DNA from: Chloroflexota bacterium | GTDB lineage: Bacteria; Chloroflexota; Dehalococcoidia; Lucifugimonadales; UBA3495 | Assembly (NCBI GenBank): GCA_028875055.1 | Contig: JAPPGG010000050.1 | Coordinates: 1-59,406, forward strand | Reading direction: 5' to 3' | DNA length: 59,406 nt | Part shown: one piece after another, positions 14,447 to 23,864 of the stretch | Numbering within the stretch: position 1 is the first letter of the stretch | Layout: each line of letters begins with the position of its first letter | Program-made: the position numbers and the translations under genes | Notes under the pieces: model-generated | The model's input: only the letters and a program-made list of their open reading frames with translations | Databases searched by the model: none | What the model was told of the DNA's origin: nothing

Positions 14447-17038
14447 ATGAGTATCAACGTAAAGCACCTCCTGTTCGGCGAAAAGCCGGCCACGAGGCCC
14501 CCCGCATTGCTGGCAGTTGTGCCTCACCGTACCGGGGAGCGCACCCTTCTGGGTGTGGAAAACCTGCTCCAGTCCGTCGCTGTCCCTGAACCCTTTTCCC
14601 TGGAACTGGCCGGAGACATGGACGGCGTGACCCTGCTGGCCCGCTGCATGGATGACCGAGTGGTAAAGCAGCAATTGGCCTCTCACTATCCCCAGGCCCG
14701 CGTCCGCGAGGTAGTTCCCGAAGACGATCCCATGCGTCGCAGGCAGGGAGAGCTGGCCTGGGGACTGACCCTTCGCGCCGGAGGGCCGGAGTACGTGCCC
14801 CTACGCTGCTTTCGGGACGAGGACCTGCTGGATCCGGGCTCCGATCCCCTGCTGGCGGTCATCGGCGCTCTGTCCTCCCTGCGGCCCGGAGAGCGCATTG
14901 TCTCCCGTTTGCTGCTGCGCTCCCTGGGTCCTGAATGGTCCCAAGCCCACCAGGCCAAGGCTCATAAGCGTGCCGTCCCTGATCCACGGGATCCGTCCTA
15001 CACCTACCACACTCGGCCTCTCCAGGTGGATGGCGTGACTATGGCCGTGCTGGGCGCCGGGGCTCTTGCCGCCCTGCGGGGCTACCTGTGGGTACAAGAC
15101 GGAGAAATTTTCAAGGCGTCTCTGCTCGGCCTGGGCAGCATCCTGGGCATGGTGCTGGCCGGCTGGGCTTGGTGGCGCTGGAAGCAAACCCGAAGCCGGG
15201 TCTACGACCCGCTGTTAATCCGGGAAAAGGTCTCCCGCATCGCCTTCGACGCCGAGCTGCAGCTCACGGCGTTCCTGCCTGCCGAAGCCGGCGAGGAGCG
15301 GGCATTCGACCTGCTGGAAAGCGTCGCCGCTGCCTACCGCCACTACGACCATCCTGCTGGCGCGCGGTTCAAGGCTGGGAAGATCAAGCCTCTCTACCCG
15401 ACTGCCGCCATCCACCCGGCGGGGCCGGGGATTTTCGGCAAGCGCAGCGTTTTGGGAGTCAGGGAGGCGTCAGCCCTGTGGCACCCTCCTGGCGCGGGGG
15501 ACGAGACGCCGTTGGTGGAGCGTTCGGGCTCCAGGTCACTGGCCCCCCAGCCCCGCAACGTCCGAATCGGCGCGCCGGTGGGCGAGGCCCCTGGGTCTAT
15601 CCCCGGCGATGTCCATTTCTCCGACGACCTCCTGCGCCGCCACCATCTCTATGTAGCCCGCACCCGCATGGGCAAGTCAACGTTGATGCAACACGTCGTC
15701 GCCCACAAACTCAGGGAGAAGGCGGCGGGCCGGGACAGGGACTCCATCATCGTGGTGGACCCCCACGCCGACCTGGTGGCGAGTCTGCTGGAGCAGGTAC
15801 CCGCGTCCATCGTAGACCGGGTAAGACTCATCGACCTGGCCGACGACCGGGGAGCGCCGGGCATCAACCTGCTGGACACTCGTATCTTCGCCGACCGGGA
15901 CCGCACCGCCGACTCGGTGGTGCGGGTGGCCCGTGGACTCTGGGACCAATGGGGTCCTCGAATGCAGTCAATCCTGGAACACACCGTCAAGACTCTCCAC
16001 GAAGCCAACGAGAGTCAGGACGCCGCCGAGCAGTACACCATACTGGACGGGATGCGGCTCATTTCCGACGGCAAGTTTCGTGCCGACGCGCTGGCCAGAG
16101 TCACCGACCCCTACCTGCTGGAATGGTGGGCCCGGGACTTCAACAACTGGCACCGCCAGTACCGCTCCGAGGCCATCGCCCCGGTCCAGACCCGGCTGGC
16201 CTACTATGCCTCCTCCAAGAAGGCCCGTTCCATCTTGGGCCAGTCCCGTTCCACCATTGATATTCGACAGACTGTGCTGGAGGGCGGCATTCTCTTCGTT
16301 TCCACTGCCCAGGGAACGGTGGGCCGGGACGTGGCCGCCTTGGTGGGAGCGTCCCTGCTCAACCTGGTGGACTCGGTGATCCGGGAGCAGGAGGGCATGC
16401 CCCAGGCACAGAGGCGGGGAGCGCTGGTGGTAGTCGACGAGATGCAGTCCATGCCCGGCGTGGACTACGAGTCCATGCTCAGCGAGCTGGGCAAGTACGG
16501 CGCCAGCTTTATCCTGGCCACCCAGAGCTTGGCCAAGCTTGACGACATTTCCCGTACCTTGCAGGACACCATCCTGGCCAATGTGGGCTGCCTGGCCGTG
16601 TTCCAGGTGTCGGGTGGCGACGCCCGCCGGTTGGTGTGGGAGCTGGGCAAGGACCGGGTAAGCGAGGACGATATCACCTCCCTGCCGGTACATCACTGCT
16701 ACGTGCGAGCCACGGTGGGCACCGACCGATTGCCCTCCTTCTCCATGATGGTCAGGAAACCTGAGCCTGGCGACGCCCAAATCGCCGCCAGTATCCGCGC
16801 TTCCGCCACCGGCTACACCACCAGGACGGGGGAGATCGCTACCGCCAGCGCAGAGGGAGAGCGGAAGCTCAGCGCTTACCAGCGGCAGTTGCTGGAACTG
16901 CCGAACGGCCACCAGCCCGACCTGCAGCAAGGGGAGCCCGAGCCTGAACCCGGGCGCAACAAGCAGCGCAGCAGGCGTAGCCCGGCGGTTGAGGACGTTG
17001 GAGAGACATTCTGTGGCTCGGAGGATGGGGAAGAATGA
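14447..17038 (+). CDS. VirD4/TraD-type coupling ATPase
   Basis: The 863-residue protein has two hydrophobic segments near 196-213 and 222-243, a Walker A near 403-413 ('ARTRMGKSTL'), a following 'IIVVDPHADLV' block and a Walker B near 658-667 ('ALVVVDEMQS'). The order membrane anchor, Walker A, all-helical insert, Walker B matches type IV coupling proteins that pump the relaxase-DNA complex into the channel. The region between 270 and 400 is not recognised. Helix and linker near the C-terminus end in a charged tail ('GEPEPEPGRNKQRSRR'). The stop overlaps the next gene. Confidence 0.88.
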   Translation: MSINVKHLLFGEKPATRPPALLAVVPHRTGERTLLGVENLLQSVAVPEPFSLELAGDMDGVTLLARCMDDRVVKQQLASHYPQARVREVVPEDDPMRRRQGELAWGLTLRAGGPEYVPLRCFRDEDLLDPGSDPLLAVIGALSSLRPGERIVSRLLLRSLGPEWSQAHQAKAHKRAVPDPRDPSYTYHTRPLQVDGVTMAVLGAGALAALRGYLWVQDGEIFKASLLGLGSILGMVLAGWAWWRWKQTRSRVYDPLLIREKVSRIAFDAELQLTAFLPAEAGEERAFDLLESVAAAYRHYDHPAGARFKAGKIKPLYPTAAIHPAGPGIFGKRSVLGVREASALWHPPGAGDETPLVERSGSRSLAPQPRNVRIGAPVGEAPGSIPGDVHFSDDLLRRHHLYVARTRMGKSTLMQHVVAHKLREKAAGRDRDSIIVVDPHADLVASLLEQVPASIVDRVRLIDLADDRGAPGINLLDTRIFADRDRTADSVVRVARGLWDQWGPRMQSILEHTVKTLHEANESQDAAEQYTILDGMRLISDGKFRADALARVTDPYLLEWWARDFNNWHRQYRSEAIAPVQTRLAYYASSKKARSILGQSRSTIDIRQTVLEGGILFVSTAQGTVGRDVAALVGASLLNLVDSVIREQEGMPQAQRRGALVVVDEMQSMPGVDYESMLSELGKYGASFILATQSLAKLDDISRTLQDTILANVGCLAVFQVSGGDARRLVWELGKDRVSEDDITSLPVHHCYVRATVGTDRLPSFSMMVRKPEPGDAQIAASIRASATGYTTRTGEIATASAEGERKLSAYQRQLLELPNGHQPDLQQGEPEPEPGRNKQRSRRSPAVEDVGETFCGSEDGEE

Positions 17039-18669
17039 TGTTCAGCGATTGCGAGAAAGAACTGCTGGGCCTGTTGGCGGAGTTGCCTTTCGCCGACCGG
17101 CTTGACCTGACGGCCCTCTCCGGATGGTCCCGGGGAGCAGTGTACGCCGGTATGGACAGATTGCAGGAAGGGAGGTTGGTTGACGCCATCCCCCACGCTA
17201 CGCCTTTGCTGCCGAGGTACTGTCTCACCTCACGAGGACTGCTCTGCCTGGCAGACATCGCGGCCATGCCACAGGAGGAAATGCTGCGCCGGCGTCCAGT
17301 ATCGGCCCAATGGCAAAGGGTGTTGTTGCAACGGCTTGACGCCCTGGCCGTGATCTATCGTTTGGTTGCCGCCGTCTCCAACGCGGCATTTCCCATCAGA
17401 GTACGACTGTTCCGGGCAGGGCCGGTGGACGCAGCAATAGTGCTGCCCGAGGGAAGGACGGTGGCCGTGGTCCGGCAGGGATTGACCGTGGACCGCACTG
17501 GCTTTTCCAAGCGGCTGTGGCGTCTCAGGGAGGGAACGCCGCCGGGTGGCCTCCTGGTGCTGGCCCCCGACGACGTACGGCTGCGCCAGGCCCGCCGTAT
17601 GCTGAACGGCGCGAACTTTCCCGTGTTTCTGGGCCTGGAACGCGATGCCACCGTGGCGGGCTTGGACTCCCCCGTGTGGCGTCCCCCCACCATCGCCGTA
17701 GATCTGGACCTGCGTTACATCCTGACCCACCTGGACCCACGCGGTAGTTTGCCAAAGGAGTCCCAGTTCACCCGTCACGCTTCGCCCGTCGGCATCACCT
17801 CGGACACGCGGGGACCGGACTGGCTGCTTCCCTCCGTGCTCGGCCCTGCCGAGAAGCGCGTCCTGGACCTGGTCTCCGACTGGCCCTGGGTTTCTCGGCG
17901 GGACTTGGCGGGAATTATGGGGGTGTCGGTACGGAGGGTGGCCCAGCTGGTTGGCCGGCTGAAGGATATGGGCCTGGTTCACCAGGCCGATGATGGACGC
18001 CACGGACGACTGGTTCTTAGCGACCGGGGGCTGGGGCTCCTGGCCCGACGGGATCGCGTCTCCGTCGGCGCGGCGCGGCGGCGTTGGAGCGCGGCCTCTT
18101 TGAACCCGCCTGCGCCACTGTCCTGGCGCAACGTCTCAGGATCCCGCAGCCGACAGTTGCTTCGCAACCTGGACCACACCAGCGCGGTTCACCGGTTCCT
18201 CGTTGCGCTGTGCGAACAGGCCCGAGCCGCGGGCTGGGAGGCTGTTGAGCTGGACCCGCCCTGGCGGGCGTCGCGCTACTTCCGGTACGAAGGACGGCTC
18301 CATTCGGTATTGCCCGACGCCTTCGGAGTCTTGCGCCTGGGCAACAAGACTCTACCCTTTTTCCTGGAGTGGGAGCGGCGGGCGGTACGGCCCGTCACCA
18401 TGGCGGCAAGGCTGGCCCCCTACTTGCGCTACTACTCTTCCCCCAGACCCCTGGACGACCACGGCGCGGAGCCCGTCGTCCTGGTGGTTTTCGACGAAGA
18501 GCTGGCCGCCAGCCACTTCCCCCGCCTGACCCGTCGGGAGATGGACCGTTCCGGTGTTGATGTTCCCCTGCGGATATCCCACCGGAAGGCATTGGAACAG
18601 TTGGGTCCCCTGGGGCGGGCCTGGCAAATCCCCGGCCTCTGGCAGCCGCACTATGCCTTCGAGGGCTGA
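17035..18669 (+). CDS. Replication-relaxation family protein (likely DNA processing for transfer)
   Basis: The 544-residue protein overlaps the coupling ATPase gene (ATGATG at the junction). Two winged-helix regions are visible: residues about 5-65 ('LSGWSRGAVYAGMDRLQEGRLV') and about 280-340 ('WPWVSRRDLAGIMGVSVRRVAQLVGRLKDMGLV'). The C-terminal third follows the replication-relaxation pattern (Pfam PF13814): 'LDHTSAVHRFLVAL', then 'PDAFGVLRLGNKTLPFFLEW', then 'LAPYLRYY', a restriction-nuclease-like fold. No classical relaxase (MOB) gene is seen, so this is the best candidate for the element's origin-processing protein, though nicking activity in this family is not established to my knowledge. 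Confidence 0.75.
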   Translation: MMFSDCEKELLGLLAELPFADRLDLTALSGWSRGAVYAGMDRLQEGRLVDAIPHATPLLPRYCLTSRGLLCLADIAAMPQEEMLRRRPVSAQWQRVLLQRLDALAVIYRLVAAVSNAAFPIRVRLFRAGPVDAAIVLPEGRTVAVVRQGLTVDRTGFSKRLWRLREGTPPGGLLVLAPDDVRLRQARRMLNGANFPVFLGLERDATVAGLDSPVWRPPTIAVDLDLRYILTHLDPRGSLPKESQFTRHASPVGITSDTRGPDWLLPSVLGPAEKRVLDLVSDWPWVSRRDLAGIMGVSVRRVAQLVGRLKDMGLVHQADDGRHGRLVLSDRGLGLLARRDRVSVGAARRRWSAASLNPPAPLSWRNVSGSRSRQLLRNLDHTSAVHRFLVALCEQARAAGWEAVELDPPWRASRYFRYEGRLHSVLPDAFGVLRLGNKTLPFFLEWERRAVRPVTMAARLAPYLRYYSSPRPLDDHGAEPVVLVVFDEELAASHFPRLTRREMDRSGVDVPLRISHRKALEQLGPLGRAWQIPGLWQPHYAFEG

Positions 18670-19088
18670 AATGGAACCTCAATGCCAGCGAATCGCACTT
18701 CACCTCGGCTGAACCGCCTTAGTTGGCAATTTCCGGGCTAACCCTCCACCTCCCCGTGGGCCGCCAGGTGGAATTTTGCCCAACGGTCAGCGCAGGGCAT
18801 CCGGACGAAGGGAAATGGTAGCCTTGGTAGAAAGGATAGCAGGAAAATATCGAACTTATAGCAGGTTAACCGTCATGGCGTACGGAGATGCTGATTGCGA
18901 ACCAACCTCTTGCGGACGCGGTTTATGACGAGAATATCAGGTGGTGATATAGGGAAGGTCAATACTCTTGCCTGATTCCGCCCTAACATAGTGAGTCAAG
19001 GATAACGAAAGAAAAGCAACCGCCCCGCCGATTGGCGGGGCGGCTACATTTCTACATCAACCACCAATGAATCTTGTGCTTTACCTGT
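18670..19088. other. 419-base region without a recognised gene
   Basis: The stretch after the transfer operon is less GC-rich than its neighbours. It holds an inverted repeat ATATCA-GGTGG-TGATAT at 18934-18950 and the terminator at 19020-19043. No coding sequence is supported. Confidence 0.5.
19020..19043 (-). terminator. Rho-independent terminator for the small leftward gene
   Basis: CCGCCCCGCC (19020-19029) pairs perfectly with GGCGGGGCGG (19034-19043) around GATT. On the minus strand it is followed by TTGCTTTTCTTTC, a T-rich tail, so it ends leftward transcription from 19319. Confidence 0.75.
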
Positions 19089-19319
19089 CTAAGGGAGTCG
19101 TTTCGTAATCTCCGACCGGGGAATAACATATCCACTGCCTCCGTCTAAAGAAGTGAATCTTGGAACCTCTTGCGTCCAACCATCGCACGAAGCTCCGTAG
19201 AACCGGAACGGATCGGGAACACTCTTAAAGCATAACTCGTCTGTTTTCTCGTATTTCACATGGAAAGAATACCATTGGCCCAACTCGTGTCGGTCTAGTC
19301 GCACTTTATCCACTACCAC
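19089..19319 (-). CDS. Small hypothetical protein
   Basis: The 76-residue product begins at a GTG with only a weak AAAGGG upstream, but a strong terminator lies 45 bases after its stop on the same strand, which supports a real gene. The sequence looks protein-like and non-repetitive ('QWYSFHVKYEKTDELCF', then 'FYGASCDGWTQEVPRF') with two cysteines about 19 residues apart. Its lower GC content sets it apart from the operons on both sides. No family is recognised. Confidence 0.45.
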   Translation of the reverse strand: MVVDKVRLDRHELGQWYSFHVKYEKTDELCFKSVPDPFRFYGASCDGWTQEVPRFTSLDGGSGYVIPRSEITKRLP

Positions 19320-19484
19320 AATATAGGCCCTTTCCGAGCCCGACTACGTACAGGCCGAGCTGGCTGCCCATCATCGAGCAAGGTCGACTTCACTGGAATC
19401 CGACAACTCCTGCCGCTGACAAATTTCTGCGACATTTCACCTCTATCGTGAGTCTTGTCAAGGGAACTTCACGAAAGGAGCGGA

Positions 19485-20972
19485 ATGATGATACGCAGGA
19501 AGTTGATGAAGGGGACTATCCTGGTAGGGCCGGTCATGGCGGCCCTTATCGGCGGCGGCGTGGTCCTGGGCTGCACCAACGACACAGGAATTGTGGACGG
19601 ACGTGACTCCGGCAACGGTCCAGTGGCGACCCAGGAGATTTCCGAACCGGGAGGCGGCGAGCATGGTCCCGGTGGTGAAGGCGCTGGTGGAGAAGGCGGG
19701 GGATCGCCGGGCAGCGAGGAAGCCAGCGCTGCCAACCTGGCTCCCGATGAGACCTTCGACGCAGTGCGGGGCGGCGCCCGCCTCATCCTGAACTACGACG
19801 CGGCCATCAATGCCTTCACTGGCACGGTGGAGAATACCACCGGCAATGTCCTCACCAACGTGAGGATCGAGGTACATCTCTCCAACGGCACGGAGCTTGG
19901 CCCGACCGCTCCGGTTGACCTGGCTCCGTGCCAGGTACTGGATGTCAACCTGCCCTCGACGGCGGCGTCCTTCACCGGCTGGATCGCCCACGCCGAGGTT
20001 GGCAGCGGGGCCGAGGGAGGCCAGGCCGGCGGCGTGGGCAGCGGCGGCGAGAGCGGGCCGGACGGCCCCGAGGGCGCCGAGAGCGGAGGAGCGAGCAACG
20101 AGGCCGCCATGGAAGCGGCCATGTCCAGCCCGATCATTCCCCTGGACCAGACCTGGAACGGCGTCCTCGGCGGTTTGGGCATCTCCGCCAATTACGATGC
20201 GGCAACCCAGTCGGTCAATGCGACGGTGCAAAACACCACCTCGCAGACCCTGTGCTACGTGCAGGCCGAACCACACCTGAAGTCGGGAACCCAGACGATG
20301 GGGGAGCTTGGCCCGGACGTACTGGGAGACCTGGCCCCTGGACAGCAGGCATACTCCAGCGCATCGGTCTCCAGCGAGCCTAGCCTGGCGGGAGTCGTCT
20401 TCGACGGATACGTGGTTCACATGGAGGTGTTCGACTGCGGCGGCCCTGGACCCCAGCCACACACTGGAGGGGAGGGCGCCGAAGGCCCCGGCGGCGAGGG
20501 GCATGGCCCCGGCGGAGAAGGCGGCAGCGAATCCGGCAACGAATCCGGTAGCGAGAGTGGCGGCTCCGGCAGCGAAGAGGGTAGCGGCGCTAACTTGGCC
20601 CTGGATACAACCTTCGACGCGGTTCGGGGCGGCGCCCGTCTCATCCTGAACTACGACGCGGCCATCAATGCCTTCACTGGCACGGTGGAGAATACCACCG
20701 GCAATGTCCTGAACAACGTGAGAATCGAAGTGCACCTCTCCGACGGCACGGAGCTTGGGCCGACGACTCCAGTGGACATGAACCCGGGCGAGGTGCGGAT
20801 GGTCAACCTGCCGGCTACGGCGGCATCCTTTACCGGTTGGATAGCCCACGCCGAGGTCGGCGGGGGAGAGGGCGGCGGCGAACACGGTGGGAGCCAATCC
20901 GTTGGAGAACATGGTGGCGGGGAAGGTGGCGGTGAACACGGCTCCGGCGGCGAACGCAGGGGAGGCGGCTAG
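19485..20972 (+). CDS. Lipoprotein with repeated beta domains and Gly/Glu/His-rich linkers
   Basis: The 495-residue product starts at 19485 (AAAGGAG upstream) and has a lipobox near residue 30 ('GGVVLGC'), so it should be lipid-anchored outside the membrane. Two nearly identical FxLYD-like domains (about residues 87-172 and 374-459, 'FDAVRGGARLILNYDAA') and a more divergent middle one (about 221-315) are joined by linkers made almost only of Gly, Glu, Ser and His. The near identity extends to the DNA (about 19760-19860 against 20628-20728), which indicates recent internal duplication. It lies directly ahead of a two-component system. Metal or envelope-stress sensing is a guess from the His/Glu-rich linkers. 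Confidence 0.7.
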   Translation: MMIRRKLMKGTILVGPVMAALIGGGVVLGCTNDTGIVDGRDSGNGPVATQEISEPGGGEHGPGGEGAGGEGGGSPGSEEASAANLAPDETFDAVRGGARLILNYDAAINAFTGTVENTTGNVLTNVRIEVHLSNGTELGPTAPVDLAPCQVLDVNLPSTAASFTGWIAHAEVGSGAEGGQAGGVGSGGESGPDGPEGAESGGASNEAAMEAAMSSPIIPLDQTWNGVLGGLGISANYDAATQSVNATVQNTTSQTLCYVQAEPHLKSGTQTMGELGPDVLGDLAPGQQAYSSASVSSEPSLAGVVFDGYVVHMEVFDCGGPGPQPHTGGEGAEGPGGEGHGPGGEGGSESGNESGSESGGSGSEEGSGANLALDTTFDAVRGGARLILNYDAAINAFTGTVENTTGNVLNNVRIEVHLSDGTELGPTTPVDMNPGEVRMVNLPATAASFTGWIAHAEVGGGEGGGEHGGSQSVGEHGGGEGGGEHGSGGERRGGG

Positions 20973-21047
20973 GGTCAGCCTATCCTCGTGAGTGAAGCCA
21001 TGGAAACCCGGTGAAGTAAAATCTGATTGCGGGAGTACCCCGCAGAC

Positions 21048-21077
21048 GGACGCGGCGCCACTGACAGCGCCGCGTCC
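21048..21077 (+). promoter_or_regulatory. Perfect 11-base-pair hairpin before the response regulator
   Basis: GGACGCGGCGC (21048-21058) pairs with GCGCCGCGTCC (21067-21077). A smaller hairpin, GCGGG-AGTA-CCCCGC, lies just upstream. There is no T tract, so attenuation, mRNA stability or a partial stop between the lipoprotein gene and the regulator are all possible. Confidence 0.5.
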
Positions 21078-21101
21078 ACGATGGCTTTCATGGGAGCGGA
21101 G

Positions 21102-21779
21102 ATGAGCGGCAGAGTATTGATAATCGAGGACGACACGAGGATCGCCAACTGGGTCAAGGTCTACTTCGAGCGGGCCGGGTATTCCGCCGAGGTCGCCCAC
21201 GACGGCGAGACCGGTCTGGCCCTGGCCCGCGACCTGGCTCCGGACCTGGTGATCCTAGACCTGATGCTGCCCCGTCTCGATGGGGTGGAGCTGTGCCGGA
21301 TACTCCGCCAGGAGTCGGAGGTCCCCATCATCATGCTGACGGCCAGAGAAACCCACGCCGACCGGATTATGGGCCTGGACACCGGCGCCGACGATTACAT
21401 CGTCAAGCCCTTCGACCCCGGGGAGGTCATCGCCCGCGCCCAGGCTGTGCTCCGCCGGGTCAAGGGCAAGGTGCAGCGGGTACTTACCAGGGGCAACATC
21501 ACGCTGAACGAGACGACCCGGAGCGTGACGGTGGACGGGGAGCCGGTGGTCCTGAGCCAGGCGCAGGCCGCCCTGTTGTCCACGCTCATGCGCCATCCCA
21601 ACCAGGTGCTGACCCGCGACCAGTTGATCTCGTTGACCTTCAGCGACGACTTCGACGGGCTGGACCGAGCCATTGACAGCCAGATCGCCCGCCTGCGCCG
21701 GCAGATCAGCCGGGACGGCCGGCAGCCCATTCAGACGGTCTACGGGGCCGGATACCGGTTCGTGGCCGAGGAGGAGTGA
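21102..21779 (+). CDS. OmpR/PhoB-family response regulator
   Basis: The 225-residue product starts at the ATG at 21102 with GGAG upstream. The receiver domain has the acidic pair in 'LIIEDD', the phosphoacceptor D53 in 'LVILDLMLP', and the conserved Lys in 'DDYIVKPFDP'. The C-terminal half is the winged-helix DNA-binding domain ending 'QTVYGAGYRFV'. It overlaps the kinase gene (stop TGA at 21777-21779 within GTGATG), so the pair is co-translated. Its likely targets include the lipoprotein gene just upstream. Confidence 0.93.
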   Translation: MSGRVLIIEDDTRIANWVKVYFERAGYSAEVAHDGETGLALARDLAPDLVILDLMLPRLDGVELCRILRQESEVPIIMLTARETHADRIMGLDTGADDYIVKPFDPGEVIARAQAVLRRVKGKVQRVLTRGNITLNETTRSVTVDGEPVVLSQAQAALLSTLMRHPNQVLTRDQLISLTFSDDFDGLDRAIDSQIARLRRQISRDGRQPIQTVYGAGYRFVAEEE

Positions 21780-23185
21780 TGTCCCTGCGCTGGCGAATCA
21801 TGGGAGCCACCGTCGTTGTGGTGCTCCTCACCGTCCTGGCCAGTATCGGCGTGGGCTATTACGCGACCCAGGCCCGCCTGGGCGTCTTCGTGGACCGGAT
21901 AGGGCAGGACGAGGCGGTCCAACTGGCCCGGAACCTGAGCCGGGAGTACACCGATGCCGGAGGCTGGGCAACGGTGGACGTTGTGCTTTCCCAGGCAGGA
22001 TACATCTACCCCGGAGTCCAGGAAAGGGAGCGGTCCGAAGAGGGAGAGGGAGAGCACCTGGAGGGCTTCCACCAGGACCCAGTGCGAGTGGTCATCGTCG
22101 GCGTTGACCGCCGTGTCGTGCAGGACAACTTCTCGGAGCTTTCACCTGGAACCCCTGCCCTCGAGTTGAGCGGGCACCGCGAGACAGTGTTCGACTTGGC
22201 CTCCAACCAGTCGGTGGGCGAAGTCTACGTGGACGTAAACCGCGAACTCCTGTCGTCAGAATCCCACGGGTTTCTCAACGCCCTACTGTACATCACCATC
22301 ATTGGAGGGACACTGACCATAGGCGTGGCAGTGCTGCTGGCCGCGTGGCTCTCAAAGCGGATTACCGCGCCCGTCACGGCCTTGACAGAAGCGACCCAGG
22401 CCATCGCGCAAGGGGATTCCACCCGGCTGCCGGTCAGGTCCTCCGACGAACTCGGACAAATGAGCGCGGCATTCAACGAGATGTCCGCCGCCCTGGAGAC
22501 CCAGAGGGAGCTCCGCAGGCGCTTGATCAACGATGTTTCCCACGAGCTGAACACGCCCCTCAGCGTCATACAACTGGAAGCGGCGGGGCTGCGAGACGGC
22601 CTCCAGACACCCGAGGACGCCTCGGATCAAATCATACGGGAAGTGGAACGGCTCCGGGGCCTGGTGACCGACCTCAACTGGCTGGCGGAGACCGACCATG
22701 GCGAGTTGCGGCTTGCCTTCGAGACCAGTCCGGTCCGTGAACTGCTCGCGAAAGAGGTGGAGCGGTGGCAGCCACAGTCCCAGGCCCGTCAGGTCGAACT
22801 CTCGCTGGAAGTATCCGGCGAACTGCCGCACCTGGCTCTGGACCGGCTGCGCCTGAGCCAGGCCTTGGGAAACGTCATCGGCAACTCTCTGAATTGCACC
22901 GGGGCCGGAGGGAACATCGTTCTCAGGGCGGGGCTGGAAGGCGACGAGGTACTGGCTATCTCCATTACGGATGACGGGATAGGCATCGACGTCGCCGACC
23001 TTCCCCACGTCTTCGACCGCTTTTACCGTACCGACCAGTCTCGCAGCCTCGGACTGGTCGGGACCGGGCTGGGACTGTCTATCACGCGGGCCATAGTCGA
23101 GGCTCATGGAGGCACGGTTACAGTTGAAAGCAACGGACCTGGGCAGGGTGCCGCTGTCACTATTAGCCTGCCTCTGAACAGGTGA
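21779..23185 (+). CDS. Sensor histidine kinase
   Basis: The 468-residue kinase has a membrane helix at about 7-29, an extracytoplasmic sensor region (about 30-160) containing the acidic stretch 'ERERSEEGEGEHLEGFHQD', a second helix at about 162-190, a HAMP linker, the phosphoacceptor His near residue 254 in 'VSHELNTPLS', and ATPase boxes 'ITDDGIGI' and 'GTGLGLSI'. The acidic, His-bearing sensor stretch is similar in composition to the linkers of the adjacent lipoprotein, which suggests they respond to the same signal. It is the partner of the response regulator it overlaps. Confidence 0.93.
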   Translation: MSLRWRIMGATVVVVLLTVLASIGVGYYATQARLGVFVDRIGQDEAVQLARNLSREYTDAGGWATVDVVLSQAGYIYPGVQERERSEEGEGEHLEGFHQDPVRVVIVGVDRRVVQDNFSELSPGTPALELSGHRETVFDLASNQSVGEVYVDVNRELLSSESHGFLNALLYITIIGGTLTIGVAVLLAAWLSKRITAPVTALTEATQAIAQGDSTRLPVRSSDELGQMSAAFNEMSAALETQRELRRRLINDVSHELNTPLSVIQLEAAGLRDGLQTPEDASDQIIREVERLRGLVTDLNWLAETDHGELRLAFETSPVRELLAKEVERWQPQSQARQVELSLEVSGELPHLALDRLRLSQALGNVIGNSLNCTGAGGNIVLRAGLEGDEVLAISITDDGIGIDVADLPHVFDRFYRTDQSRSLGLVGTGLGLSITRAIVEAHGGTVTVESNGPGQGAAVTISLPLNR

Positions 23186-23426
23186 CCGCCGCCCTGGAGC
23201 GAGCGCTGGCAGGGGCCGTTACGGTCTGGAGCCGGGACGGAGTGCCGGCGGCGCTGCATTGTGAGAGACAGTGAGCCTTAGCTACAGGACCGGTAGATTC
23301 CAAAGGAATGTCAGCCATCACCCCTGTCGCCCCTCTCCTAGTAGTGGGTCAAACTGGTAATTACAGACCTATCAAGTGTTGACTGGGAGGTGGTAAGGTT
23401 GCCAGAGAAGCCGTGTTGGGTGAGGT

Positions 23427-23864
23427 GTGGCAACCGTGGTTCAGGAGAAGTATCAGGTCAAGCTTACATCGGAAGAAAAGAGACATTTACGGAAGGTGGT
23501 GCGCTCGGGCCGGAGCTCGGCCCAGGCCAACACCCGGGCCCGGGTTCTGCTGAAGCTGGACGAGGGATGGACCGCTCCCCAAGTGGCGTCGGCAATGGAG
23601 GTGACGGAGCGGACGGTGTTTCGCATCAAGCGGCGTTTCGCCGAAGAGGGACTGGCAGAGACCTTACACCGTCGCAACCAGGTCAACCGTTACCGGAAGG
23701 TGGACCAGCGGGTGAAGGCCCATCTAATTGCCCTGGCCTTCTCTCCAGCCCCAGAGGGGCACGACCACTGGGAACTGCGGCTGCTGGCAGACCGGATGGT
23801 GGAACTGGGAGTGGTGGAGTCTTTGTCCCACGAGACGGTGCAACCCTTATCAAGCCAGTTCTAA
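23427..23864 (+). pseudogene. IS630-family transposase, N-terminal fragment
   Basis: The 145-codon frame encodes the two-part helix-turn-helix of IS630 transposases ('SSAQANTRARVLLKLDEGWT', 'QVASAMEVTERTVFRIKRRF') and ends right after 'ESLSHETV', where the family continues into the DDE catalytic domain. That domain is missing. The frame stops a few codons into unrelated, lower-GC sequence. The insertion is therefore a remnant, broken near 23840. Confidence 0.8.

Noticed and set aside
19458-21200. 580-codon open frame antisense to the lipoprotein gene
   Set aside because: The Gly/Ala-rich reading arises from the repetitive coding strand. The lipoprotein has a start, lipobox and domain repeats, the antisense frame none.
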